Source: Palaemon carinicauda (taxonomy: Eukaryota; Arthropoda; Malacostraca; Decapoda; Palaemonidae). From it: 64,000 nucleotides of DNA. Below, in pieces: positions 49,115 through 59,590 of the stretch (the first letter of the stretch is position 1; every line of letters starts with the position of its first letter). The stretch is from assembly GCF_036898095.1 (NCBI RefSeq), contig NC_090729.1:69358224-69422223 (forward strand). The letters run 5' to 3'. The position numbers and the translations under genes were made by a program. The notes under the pieces were generated by a model, which saw nothing but the letters and a program-made list of their open reading frames with translations, was not told the DNA's origin and made no database searches.

Positions 49115-50072
49115 GTCATCCGCAGGGGTCTACCAGGCAAAGTGGAGAGTCTTCTGTGGTTGGTGTCGTGGAAGGGGTATCTCTCCACTCGATGCCACTA
49201 TTCCAGCAATAGCGGAGTTTCTCGTGTATTTGTGGGAAGAAATGCGCCTTTCAGTCTCGGCAGTGAAAGGCTATCGCTCAGCCATAAGTCTTGCCTTCAG
49301 GCTCAAAGGAATGGACATTTCCTCTTCGCTAGAACTTTCTCTACTCATACGAAGTTATGAACTTACCTGCCCCCAGTCGGAAGTGAGACCTCCTCCATGG
49401 AACGTGGTTCAAGTCCTCAGGTCTCTTAAGAGACCTCCTTTCGAACCATTACGCCAGGCTTCTGATCGCCACCTGACTCGGAAGACGGTGTTCCTGCTTG
49501 CTCTGGCCTCGGCCAAGCGAGTCAGCGAACTTCATGGTCTCTCGTATGACATCGCCCATTCAAGGGGAAGGGGGGAGGTAATGTTCAGATTCATCCCTGA
49601 GTTTGTAGCTAAGACTCAGAATTCAGGAGTGCCGGAACCCCGGTTCGACTCCTTCCGGATTTCGAGTCTCCGTTCTGTAACAGATGACCCAGACCATCTC
49701 CTACTGTGCCCAGTAAGGAGTCTGAGGCTCTATCTTAAGAGAACAGCAGCAATTCGTCCTCGGGTGCAAGCATTGTTCGTGAGGACGAAGAGGAGGGTCA
49801 CTAAGAATACAATCTCAGCTTGGATTCGCAGGGTTATCTACCATTCCCTGAATCCTGACCCTCCTCCATCACGTCGCCCTAGGGCATATGATGTTAGGGG
49901 CATCGCAACATCCCTGGCATTCAAGAGAAATTACTCTGTGACGCAGGTTCTACAAGCTGGGGTTTGGAAGCGTCAAACGACCTTCACAGCCCACTACCTG
50001 CAAGCTGTGACCCACAGGAGCCTCGATACGTTCTCTATCGGCCCTGTGGTGGCTGCACAACAGCTGGTTTAA
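49115..50072 (+). CDS. Tyrosine recombinase of F2-a
   Basis: Recombinase that integrates the DIRS circle. The open frame from 49224 gives 282 residues, with a further N-terminal segment (RGLPGKVESLLWLV) in another frame from 49100. Catalytic region: FLLALASAKRVSELHGLSYD (first Arg, 49490-49550), LLCPVRSLRLYLKRT, RAYDVRGIATSLAFKRN (second Arg box, 49885-49930), then GVWKRQTTFTAHYLQ, with the likely nucleophile Tyr near 49995. The box that reads HDVR in F2-b is YDVR here, so the conserved His of HxxR is lost. Otherwise it is the best preserved recombinase in the window. It stops at 50070, just before the 3' region. Confidence 0.8.
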
Positions 50073-50270
50073 ACCTCAGGCTCCTTAATGGACAAGTAAC
50101 AGAAGATTGAGGGCATTGTTACCTGGTTTTAGTCTGCATGAATGAAAAAGTATGTCTGGCCCTTACTCTTTTCTTCATTCTCCCCTCTCTTGGGGAAAGC
50201 AGCATCCTGGGTTCTCTGCACAGCTGACCTCAAACCACTGGAGGTAAACCATGTTTCCTTGTGTTCCTAG

Positions 50271-50437
50271 TTTGTTCCGTAACCGAAATACAAACCACGC
50301 TATTTACATGGGGTATTACTTTCGGCGTAGCTGAAATGACGAGCCATTAGATTTTTAACGAGGGTTAACTACCCTCTCGCTAGTTAGCGAGGGGGTAAGG
50401 GAGGGGTAACTAGCTACCCCTCCCCCCTCACACACAG
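50271..50437 (+). repeat. Left inverted terminal repeat of F2-b
   Basis: Starts tttgttccgtaaccgaaata; inverted at 57585-57740. Contains the palindromic ctctcgctagttagcgaggg. Confidence 0.8.
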
Positions 50438-50537
50438 GTGAACTGATTCACTTCACTTTTGGCTCTAGTGATGATCAGACCTGTCTGTCTCACCCTCGCA
50501 TTTTTGACACCCTTATTTTGTTTGCTTTTTCTTACAG
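50438..50537 (+). other. Candidate leader intron of F2-b
   Basis: Donor CACAG|GTGAAC at 50438 and acceptor tgctttttcttacag ending at 50537, 100 nt; the Gag ATG follows at 50565. Confidence 0.45.
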
Positions 50538-51270
50538 CTTGTGTGCTTGGAAGTTGGCCTCATCATGCGGAAATGCCCTGGACTTCCTGACCGCCCTTGT
50601 GGAACGTTCATGTCGGCAGTCGACACCGACCCTCACTCCTTATGTCCATACTGCCGAGGTCAACGATGTGATAGGAACAAAACTTGTAGTGAGTGCAGGG
50701 AGTGGTCTACCTCCCAGTGGGAGAGGTTTTCCTGGCAACGTAAGAAGTCTAAGCGTGACCTTTTTCCTTCAAGGGCTGCCTTGAAGAAGGAAGGTTTCAA
50801 AGACTCTTCTTCCATTGCCCGAACCTCCTCCGAAACTCAACTCCCACTCGATTGGTCTCTCGCGAGGGGCCGTCGAGTGGTAGCGTAGGCCTTTCTGTTG
50901 TTGACCAACCTCGGGGTTCGGGAGAGGGAGTTGCCTCCCATAGCGAGGCAGCTCCTCCTCCACCTCCGGGGGAGGATTTTGATGTTGAGGACTCTGTCTC
51001 TAACAATGATCTTTTGCAGCTTTGGGCTTCCTTGGGGCTTAAGGGCTCGCCCTCCAGGGAAGCCCTGTTTGACCTGATCCAGTTGGGTGCAGCTGTCAAA
51101 CAGTCGCCGGTAAGGCTCAGTTCCCCCCTCCGAACATCCTTCGAGGGAGGAGCTGGGTCCAACGGTCTCTCCTGCGGGTGATTCTCCCCCCCCCCCGGTG
51201 AGTTCACTGACGGAGACTCCTCTTCGGAGGACCGACGATGGTGTTGCTGTCCCTCGAGGTTGTCTTCGCC

Positions 51271-51366
51271 GTAAGGCTCGCCCTCCTCTTTGCTGTAAGG
51301 CTCGCCCTCCTCTTTGCTGTAAGGCTCGCCCTCCTCTTTGCCGTAAGGCTCGTACTCCTCTTCGCC
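51271..51366 (+). repeat. 24-bp in-frame tandem repeat in F2-b Gag
   Basis: Four units of gtaaggctcgccctcctctt plus tgct starting at 51271, 51295, 51319 and 51343, coding KARPPLCC-like octapeptides. F2-a has a single copy near 44584, so the expansion happened after the copies diverged. Confidence 0.92.
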
Positions 51367-51639
51367 GTAGAGGTCTTCCTTCTCCTTACAAGGGAGTTAG
51401 GAGGCGCCTCTTCGGTTCTTCGCCTTCGACATCTCCCGCAGAGGAGCCTCCTCGACGTGAGCAAACCGTTGCAGCTGCATCGCTAGACCTCTCAGCTGAT
51501 CGTTCGCGATCCCCCACGCCTGCCAGACCTGCTAGCCTTCCTTCTCCGTTTGCGGACGCTGATGCGCTGTGGGCGCCTACACACCCTGTTTTCCAACGGG
51601 CACCGGTCCCTTCGGGGCATAATGGCTTATCTCCCACGG

Positions 51640-52640
51640 AGAGTAAGTCCCTTAAGCGCCAGGTGTTACCTGCGCGCTCACGTTCTCCTCGCGCAGTAGC
51701 GCGCAAGTGCTCTCCTGCTGTGGACCCTTCAGACTCTTCGCACCCCACATCTTCTCGCCGTAGATCTCCTGCTCGCCAGTGCTTTCCTACGCGTCAGCGA
51801 TCTCCTACCCGTCAGGGATCTCCTGTGCGCCAGCTCTCTCCTTCTTGCCAGCGCACATCTGTGTGCCCTGTTTCTGCTGCGCGCCTTGCGCGCCCACGTA
51901 CTCCTGAGCGCCCACAATCACCTGCCCGCCAGCGCACATCTGCGCGTCCTGGTCCTGATGCGCGCCATGCGCGCCAACGTTCGCCCGCGCGCCCACGATC
52001 TCCGGATATGGGTGCAGGCAAGGAGTCCATTCCTTTGCCCCCTCACCATCGATCTCCTGCGCGGCCGCAGACCCCGCTCATATGCCAGCCTTTGCCTGCG
52101 CGCCATCGCGCGCGCACTCTTGTGCGCTCATCTAGACCTGGTAGAGTCTCTGCGCGCCCGCGCGCCCACGAGAAGTCTCCAGTGCAAGCCCACGAGCGTT
52201 CGCCTCTAGGCGCCACTTCACCTTCTGGTCCTGTAGCCCAACCGATAGCTCCCGACCACGCCACTACGCGCCAGCGATCTCCAACGCGCCACCGGTCTCC
52301 TGCGCGCACGCGCGATTCTTCGTCGGCGCGCAAGCGCTCTTCTCGGCCTACGCGCCATCGCTCCCCTGCACGCCGTCGTTCTCCCGGCCGCCAGCGCTCT
52401 CTCTTACAACCACGCGCACCCTCACCTGCGCGCCCACGCGCACGTTCACCTGCGCGCCCACGCGCACGTTCACCTGCGCTCCCACGCGCTCACTCGCCCG
52501 CGCACCCACGGGCTCTCTCGCCCGCGTGCATACGCGCCTCTTCGCCCGCGTGCACACGCGCCTCTTCGCCCGCGCGCCAACGTTCACCCGCGCGCAAACC
52601 TGCGATTTTACCATCGCGCGAGCACCAGCGCGACCCTGAC
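51640..52640 (+). repeat. GC-rich Pro/Ala/Arg/Ser-coding repeat
   Basis: Irregular units of 12-30 bp built from gcgcgcccacg, cctgcgcgcc and cagcg words. The stretch is extremely rich in CpG compared with the AT-rich surroundings. The F2-a counterpart is about 44960-45420. Confidence 0.8.
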
Positions 52641-54439
52641 CGCGATTCCCGCCGGCTTTCGCAGCATGGGCAACCTTGCGAGTCCTCTGGAGCGGCGCGT
52701 ACTTCCAGATCATCGTCGTCACGATCTCCACACCGTAAGCGCAGAGCAGCGCTCTTGCAGGAGTAGGAAGAATCTTCAGAGAGGTCTAGGCAACACACTT
52801 CTTCTTTTCAGGCAGGCCCTGTGGTGTCAACTCCTAAGGATCGCCCGATCCCCTTCCCTCCAGCGGGAGTCGCTGACACCGAGTCTGTCAGCTGTCAGCC
52901 TTGGTTCGGGTCTCTGATCAAAGTGGTCGTCCAGGCTGTTAAGTCGGCCCTCGCTGATCTAGGCCTCAAACCAACGGCAGCCTCGTCCCCGCTGAAGAGA
53001 AGGAGAGGAGTGGACTTTGTGGTAACTTCTCCTAGGGTTAAACTGGCTCCCAAGAAGTCAATCAGGAAGGCCCCTTCCCCCCCTCAGACGTTTTCTCCTT
53101 CCCCTGTGGACGAAGCCTTTCCTTCCTCAGGAGAGTCCAGCGAGGTGATACATTCTCCCACGGCACCAATGGGAGGAACCCCACCTCGAGTAGGAGAATA
53201 GTCTCGTGTGGGAGCAGAGAGGGGCCCTCAGACTTCTTTGCTGGAGTCCTGTGTCCCTCCTAGGAGGGAGCCCAAGGACTCGAAGACCGTACCTAAGTCG
53301 TCAGCCCGGATTCGACCAGAGCCAGTAAGACCCCAGGAAAGCGTCCGCGTGCCCCCCCAGATAGAGCAGCTGGGGACAGGAGACTTTGCTGCCAGTCCAC
53401 AAGGAGGAGATCTGCATGATTCGGAGCATGCCTTCTGGCAGGTCCTGAGTCTGATGAGGCAACTCAACAGGTTCGAGGACCCGGAGACCGCCCCTCGCGA
53501 GGGCAAGGATACGGTTCTGGACCAAGTCTACGGCACTCAAAAACCCTCGAAGGCCAGTGCGGCTCTGCCCTGGTCCTAAGGGGTTAAGAGGGCCAGAGAC
53601 AAGGTTAAGAGCCAGCTCTCCGAACTCGCCTCCTCCAGCCGTTCCCCTGCCGGCAACAAACTCCTCCCACCTCCTCGCGTACAGCAAAGGAGGTACTTCG
53701 AGATCATGGGGGAGTCTTGTTTAGCTCTTCCACTCCACCATTCTGTAGAAGAGCTCTCCAAGGGAATTTCTCTCGAGAAACTCTCCGCCCGGCAGGTGAC
53801 ATTCTCGGCTACAGAGATTTTGAGCCAGGAGAAAGTCGCAAAGTGTACCATGCAGGCCACTTCGTGGCTGGATGTCTGGCTGGGGTCTCTGGGCATCCTG
53901 TTGTGATCTGAGGACTTGTCCAAGGAGAGCACCAGGAAGGCCATGGAGACTTTTCTCCTCTCGGACACACGCACCATCGAGTTTCTAGCTCACCAAGTTT
54001 CGAACTTGTGGGCAAACTTGATCTTGAAGCGTCATGATGCGGTGACCGAGAGACTCCATGCGAAGGTCCCAGCCGTGGATGTCTGCAAGCTCAGACACTC
54101 TTCCATCCTTGGAAAGAGCCTGTTTGAGCCCAAGGATGTGGAACGAACAGCTGAGAGGTGAAGAAAGTCGAATCACGATTCTCTCCTCCAAAGGGCTCTT
54201 ACATCCAGACCCTACAAGCCTCCAGGACCTCAACAACAACAGCCTCATCAGTCTAGGACATCGAAACCGGCTCCGGCAGCAAAGGCAAAGGTGTCCAAAC
54301 AGCAGCCCTTTCCCGTCAAGGACAGGAAGGGTGGGAAGTCCTCCAGGGGAGGCAAAAATCCTAGAGTAGGCGGCCGAGGCCGCAAACGCTAGGATTGGCA
54401 ATCCCCCTGCACGTCCACCAGTAGGGGGATACCTGCAGA

Positions 54440-55105
54440 GTTGCGCGTTCAGGTGACAGCAACTCGGAGCCGATTCCTGGACGATCTCTGTGATCAGCCA
54501 AGGATATCGCGTCCCGTTCATGACATCTCTTCCTCCCCTGACAGCGAATCCAGTGTCGTTAAGCTCCTATGCCATGGGATCGGCAAAGGGGCTAGCCCTT
54601 CGGGCAGAAGTCGAGACCATGCTCAAGAAGGATGCTCTCCAAGAGGTCGTCGACGGCTCCCCAGGCTTCTTCAGTCAACTCTTTCTTGTAAAGAAGGCGT
54701 CTGGAGGCTGGAGACCCGTCATCAACCTCTCAGCTCTGAACAAGTTTGTCAAACAAACTCCGTTCAGCAGGGAGATAGCAGAGACGGTCAGACTTGCAGT
54801 GAGACCGCAAGACTTCATGTGCACACTGGATCTAAAGGATGCGTACTTCCAGATCCCAATCCATCCGTCTTCCAGGAAGTACTTGAGATTCAGCCTAGAC
54901 AACAAGATCTACCAGTTCAAGGTGCTGTGCTTCGGTCTCTCCACAGCACCACAGGTGTTCACCAGAGTGTTCACCCTGATATCTTTGTGGGCACACAGGA
55001 TCGGCATCTGTCTCCTTCGCTATCTGGACGACTGGCTGATCCTGGCAGACTCGAAGTTGACCCTTCTTCGACACTGAGACAAGCTTCTGGGACTTTGTTA
55101 GGATC

Positions 55106-55108
<3 letters not shown>
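54440..55108 (+). pseudogene. RT of F2-b, truncated
   Basis: Open frame from 54490 with LFLVKKASGGWRPVINLSAL, MCTLDLKDAYFQIPIHPSSR, CFGLSTAPQVFTRVFT and YLDDWLILAD (catalytic, near 55023-55050), ending at TGA 55075. This RT start is unshifted and gives the reference for the 7-nt deletion in F2-a. After ggatctag at 55108 the sequence becomes (GA)n. The rest of RT, all of RNase H and the first part of the recombinase (about 1.35 kb in F2-a) are missing. Confidence 0.82.

Positions 55109-55179
<71 letters not shown>
55109..55179. repeat. (GA)n microsatellite
   Basis: About 70 bp of pure GA at the break in F2-b pol; a matching (TC)n run lies at 55373-55403. Arg/Glu frames across them are artefacts. 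Confidence 0.95.
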
Positions 55180-55180
<1 letters not shown>

Positions 55181-55370
55181 GTTGTACATCAAATGCCATG
55201 TTTTTGTTTAGTGAGAATTTCATCGCCACGACTATAACAACATACTGTACTGAACTTTACAGTATTATACAGACTACTGTAATATGATAAAGTAAAATAT
55301 TTGTAATAACCTATTTTATATGAAATGGAGCTATTTTTTTGTTTAAAATTTACATTTACGTACGTAAAAC

Positions 55371-55406
<36 letters not shown>

Positions 55407-56054
55407 AATTGTTTTCCTGCTTTGCTACGTATGTATGATTTTATATAGATACGGTAAATATTTGTAATAACATATTTTCTAAAAGCTTTTACTGTAATAT
55501 CATTATTTATCACTTTCACCATGCGCGTTAAATGCCTTCGTTTGTTTACTGAGCGTACTTTATGACGCCGTCGTTTCAGGTGGCGTCGTAAAGAAAAACA
55601 TTTCATTTGGAAGTCTAAGAAAAACTAAGTAAAACATTGGTAATAAAAAAAATCAACATACTGTACTGAATAATCAATATAATCGATGCAAAAACTAACC
55701 TATGCACAGATGTGTAAATGCATTTGTTTCTTCATTATGATCAAAGATAAATGTAAACAAAACATTGGTTACCATTTTTTATCGTGCTTTTTGGCGTGTT
55801 TAGGAAACGCATGATATAAAATCGCCTTTAATATTTGTGCCTGTTTTAGTTTAGGGTATTGTAGTACATGCATTAAGTGTTCTGTACATTAAAGGGTAGT
55901 TTGTTAACAGTACTACGTACAAGGGAAGGTTTTAAAAGTCTGAATATACATGTTAAATAAATACGTAAATATGGTGTCACTACTTTGGGGATTTTCACCT
56001 ATCGCTGTCGGGTCTGGAACCTATCTACCGCGATAAACGAGGGTTCACTGTATT
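55180..56054 (-). mobile_element. Tigger/pogo-like DNA transposon remnant
   Basis: The right boundary is a typical terminal repeat: ccgcgataaacgagggttca then ctg|TA at 56030-56054 (reverse complement cagtgaaccctcgtttatcg). The following ttccag matches F2-a ccacTA|ttccag, so a TA target is preserved on this side. The opposite end is lost in the GA repeat. No transposase is recognisable. Confidence 0.6.
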
Positions 56055-56930
56055 CCAGTAATAGCGGAGTTTCTTGTGTATTTGCGGGAGGAAATGCGCC
56101 TTTTGGTCTCAGCGGGGAAAGGCTATCGCTCAGCCTTAAGCCTGGCCTTCAGGCTGAAAGGATTGGACATTTCTTCCTCGCTGGAACTTTCCTTGCTCAT
56201 ACGAAGCTACGAACTTACCTGCCCTCAGTCGGAAGTGAGACCTTCTCCATGGAACGTGGTTCGGGTTCTCAGGGCTCTTAAGAGACCTCCGTTCTAACCA
56301 TTACGCCAGGCTTCTGATCGTCACCTGACTTGGAAGACGGTGTTCCTGCTCGCTCTGGCTTCTGCCAAGCGTGTCAGTGAATTTCATGGTCTCTCGTACG
56401 ACGTCGCCCATTCAAGGGGATGGGGGGAGGTAACGTTCAGGTTCGTCCCTGAGTTTGTTGCTAAGACTCAAAATCCTGGGGTTCCGGACCCACGGTTTGA
56501 CTCCTTCAGGGTTTCGAGTCTTCGTTCTGTAACAGATGACCCAGACCATCTCCTACTATGCCCAGTAAGGAGTCTGAGGCGTTATCTTAAAAGAACAGCT
56601 CCAGTCCGTCCTCGCGTGCAAGCCCTGTTTGTGAGCACGGGAAGGACGAAAAGCAGGGTCACCGAGAATACCATCTCAGCTTGGATTCGAAGGGTTGTCC
56701 ATCATTCCCTGAATCCAGACCCTCCTCCGTCACGTCGCCCTAGGGCACACGATGTCAGAGGCATCGCAACATCCCTGGCATTCAAGAGAAATTTCTCTGA
56801 CGCAGGTGCTACAAGGGGGGGTCTGGAAACGTCAAACGACCCTCACAGCCCACTACCTGTAGGACGTGACCCACAGGAGCCTCGATATGTTGTCTGTCGG
56901 CCCTGTGGTGGCTGCACAACAGGTGGTCTA
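56055..56930 (+). pseudogene. Tyrosine recombinase of F2-b
   Basis: Text from VFLREEMRLLVSAGKGYRSA, through FLLALASAKRVSEFHGLSYD (first Arg), LLCPVRSLRRYLKRT and RAHDVRGIATSLAFKRN, with the HxxR box intact. A TAA at 56295 (F2-a has CGA-type sense codons there) splits the N-terminal part from the catalytic part. A 2-nt deletion after KRNFS (56794) shifts the frame before the nucleophile Tyr. The deletion upstream also removed the start. Comparison with F2-a allows both lesions to be placed. Confidence 0.8.
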
Positions 56931-57133
56931 ACCTCAGGCTCTTTAATGGACAGGTAGCAGAAGGTTGAGGACATTGTTACCCGGTTTTAGACTGCATGAA
57001 TGAAAAAGTATGTCTGGCCCTTACTCTTTTCTTCATCCTCCCCTCTCTTGGGGAAAGCAGCATCCTGGGTTCTCTGCATAGCTGACCTCAAACCACTGCA
57101 GGTAAACCATGCTTCCTTGTGCTCCTAGTATTA

Positions 57134-57767
57134 GTATAATACTGTCGCGTCCCCCATACCCTGACGAGGTGGTATTGGGAATGTCCTAACCTAGATTTCC
57201 ATCTAAAGGACTTCAGGTCAACTTCCTAGGACGAGTCACACTTCTTTCCTTCACACACAAGCTTATGTAGGCCGCACGTTCCTTGCGAAGCAAGGAATTT
57301 GCGAGGTGCAGGGACTCCTTTTCTAGAGTGCTGCTCACTCGGATTCTGAGTCCCCGGGCAAAGCCAAAGCCAGTAAGGCTGGGACTTTCCACCCTACCTA
57401 AGGGTTAAGTCACCCCATGTAAATAGCGTGGTTTGTATTTCGGTTACGGAACAAATGACAAATTCGGAGATAATTTGTATTTTTCCTAACCATACAAACC
57501 TTAGCTATTTACACATGTTTGCCCGCCAGCCCTGTCCCCCGTGAAGTCCTACCTCTAAGCGAAGTGAATCAGTTCACCGGTGTGTGAGGGGGGACGGGTA
57601 GCTAGCTACCCGTCTCCCCTACCCCCTCGCTAACTAGCGAGAGGGTAGTTAACCCTTGTTAAAAATCTAATGGCTCGTCATTTCAGCTACGCCGAAAGTA
57701 ATACCCTATGTAAATAGGTAAGGTTTGTATGGTTAGGAAAAATACAAATTATCTCCGAATTTGTAAT
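57134..57767 (+). repeat. 3' terminal block of F2-b (internal complementary region and right ITR)
   Basis: About 635 bp from gtcgcgtccccc to the right end. Internal complementary region 57414-57480 (cggttacggaacaaatgaca then aattcggag), right ITR to 57765. The two form a 60-bp armed inverted repeat around ctagctacccg. Confidence 0.82.
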
Positions 57768-58402
57768 ATTAAGTTAATACTGTCACGTCCCCATACCCTT
57801 ACGAGGTGGTATTGGGATCGTCCTAACCTAGATTTCCATCTAAAGGACTCCAGGTCAACTTCCTAGGACGAGTCACACTTCACTCCTTCACACACTAGCT
57901 TACGTAAGCCGCGGTCCTTGCAGAGCAAGGCACTTGCGAGGTGCAGGGACTCCTTATCTTGAGTTCTAACACACTCAGATACTGAGTCCTCGGGCAAAAG
58001 CCAAAGCCAGTACGGCTGGGACCTACCACCCTTACCTAAGGGTTAAGTCACCCTAATTAAATAGCGTGGTTTGTTTTTCGGTTACGGAACAAATGACAAA
58101 TTCGTAGATAATTTGTATTTTTCCTAACCATACAAACCTTAGCTATTTAATCAAACTTGCCCGCCAGCCCTGCCCCCTGGGAAGTCCTACTGTACCTCTA
58201 AGGAAAGTGAGCTACTCACCGGTGTGTGAGGGGGGGGGTAGCTAGCTACCCTTCCCCTACCCCCTCGCTAACTAGCGAGAGGGTAGTAAACCCTCGTTAA
58301 AAATCTAATGGTTCGTCATTTCAGCTACGCCGAAAGTAATACCCTAATTAAATAGCTAAGGTTTGTATGGTTAGGAAAAATACAAATTATCTACGAATTT
58401 GT
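57768..58402 (+). repeat. 3' terminal block of F2-a
   Basis: A second, diverged copy of the same 635-bp block, in tandem. It carries the TTAATT variant and acaaattcgtag, paired with its own end ctacgaatttgt, both distinct from the F2-b block. Confidence 0.82.
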
Positions 58403-59473
58403 CATTTTTGCTTTGCTTCTGAATTCAGTATTAAATCTTTTATTTTTATAAATAGTTATGGATTAGTTCAGTGGTGAGTACCCACAAGAAGATAACTACT
58501 TCATTTTATGGGAAATTTCATAACAAAGGACTCATCATTTAATAACTTTTTCATCAGGTATTATGAGGGATCATTTCAAAGACCCTTAGACAACTTTTCC
58601 ATGGATAGAATCACACAGAGAATTGTTTGAAATATGCGCATAGGAACAATTATTAACAACAGTTTTCATATTCCACCATATAAAATTCTTAATGCTTACC
58701 CATTGTCAATACTTAAGTCTATATGCTAAGAATTCTACATTAGAAATTACACTTTAAGCTTTCACATTTCTAGAGGTATAATTGTGGCCCCTGTTTGTGC
58801 CATCAACAAAATGCTTTGTAAATATAGTTATATACAGTACTGTATTATGCTTTATAAATATAGTAACAAATACAATATGTAGCCTAGATAATACACTCAA
58901 ATGTTTTTTATGAGAAATTAATTACTGACAGAAAGGAAGTTATTGCAACCTTCCAGTTTGTGCAATAATTATTTGAGTAAAGAAGGTCCTCAATTACAAA
59001 CTCCATTGGTTCCAAGAAGTTGTTTGTAAATTTAATTTTTTTTAAATTTTAGCCTAGGGTAGGCCTAACTTGAATCACATGCCTATGATTTCCAGCTACA
59101 AAGGTCAGCAAAATAGTCCGGTTTCATATGAAATAGATATCAGGTTGTTTCATATGAAATGGATATCAGGTTATTACAAATGTAATTTTGCCTACTGTAT
59201 TAAATGGTATAATATTGTTTTATTACAGTATTTCTTTATCTTATCTTTGTTATTTTCGGTTAGATTTGTGTTTGTATCTCTGAATGTTTGTAAGTTGATC
59301 TTTTGTAGTATAATGGGAAATATTCCAACGGGTCATTTTAATCTCTGAAGTTTGATATTAGTCAATAACATTAGTTCCCTTGGGTAAATTTTGCTCACGT
59401 AACAGATATATTTTATTTTATTTTACCACATCTGTTTGGTTAGATTTCTTTTATAATGCTCTGAATGTTTCAG
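58403..59473 (+). other. AT-rich stretch, candidate end of host intron
   Basis: No repeat or gene recognised. A short direct repeat (catatgaaatagatatcaggt and catatgaaatggatatcagg) lies at 59125-59173. It ends in a pyrimidine-rich acceptor (ttagatttcttttataatgc, then tttcag at 59468-59473). Confidence 0.45.
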
Positions 59474-59590
59474 GTACACCATACAGAATGGCAAGAAACC
59501 CTGACAGGCGTACCAAGAAGGGACTTAATTATTCTGGCAGCTCGCACACTTGCTGGTCTTTATAAAGCCAGACTTCCTCAAATCCACTGA
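59474..59590 (+). CDS. Candidate terminal exon of a host gene
   Basis: After the acceptor at 59473, the phase-0 frame is open for 38 codons and stops at TGA 59588-59590. It starts VHHTEWQETLTGVPRRDLII and ends AARTLAGLYKARLPQIH. This phase matches the upstream candidate exon (31008-31127), which ends in phase 0. A second frame is also open for 30 codons and ends at TAA 59563, but does not fit that phase. Composition is balanced, unlike the AT-rich flanks, and no transposon motif is present. A 3' UTR and AATAAA follow. I do not recognise the protein, and the link to the upstream exon is inferred. Confidence 0.5.
   Translation, partial: VHHTEWQETLTGVPRRDLIILAARTLAGLYKARLPQIH

Larger units (their letters stand above)
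50565..54165 (+). pseudogene. Gag-like ORF of F2-b
   Basis: Starts MRKCPGLPDRPCGTFMSA, with Cys cluster PHSLCPYCRGQRC and CSECREWSTSQWERF. A frameshift near 50845 leads to LLQLWASLGLKGSPSREALF. A 522-residue open stretch (51198-52766) is almost all Pro/Ala/Arg/Ser repeat (SPARPRARSPARPRARSP), about twice the length of that in F2-a. Then come KAPSPPQTFSPSPVDEAFPS, SEHAFWQVLSLMRQLNRF, and the helical domain VTFSATEILSQEKVAKCTMQ with EFLAHQVSNLWANLIL. Stops at 53199, 53577 (TAA where F2-a has CAA), 53904 and 54159 break it. The coding GC content of the repeat is far above the flanks. Confidence 0.75.
50271..57767 (+). mobile_element. DIRS1-like family F2 copy b (inner element)
   Basis: About 7.5 kb, same orientation as F2-a, inserted 198 bp after the F2-a recombinase stop. 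Left ITR variant TTTACATGGGG matches the internal complementary region and right ITR at 57414-57740 (CCCATGTAAAT). Right end ctccgaatttgt at 57754-57765 matches acaaattcggag in its own internal complementary region. Gag is long but broken. Pol is cut by a GA repeat and a Tigger-like remnant. The recombinase is shifted. Confidence 0.85.
43511..58402 (+). mobile_element. DIRS1-like family F2 copy a (outer element, interrupted by F2-b)
   Basis: Left end at 43511 (ttgttccgttaccgaaatac), coding region to 50072, 3' region to 50270. It is then interrupted by F2-b (50271-57767) and resumes at 57768 with its own internal complementary region and right end, finishing ctacgaatttgt at 58402. Its left ITR carries the variant TTTAATTAGGG, matched only by the outer right block (CCTAATTAAAT). 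The outer element without the insertion is about 7.4 kb. Pol and Gag are frame-broken; the recombinase frame is open. Confidence 0.85.

Noticed and set aside
58558..58630. Second candidate terminal exon (YYEGSFQRPLDNFSMDRITQ after ttttttcatcag-like acceptor)
   Set aside because: Short, needs a different phase from the 31008-31127 exon, and no polyadenylation signal follows at a sensible distance.
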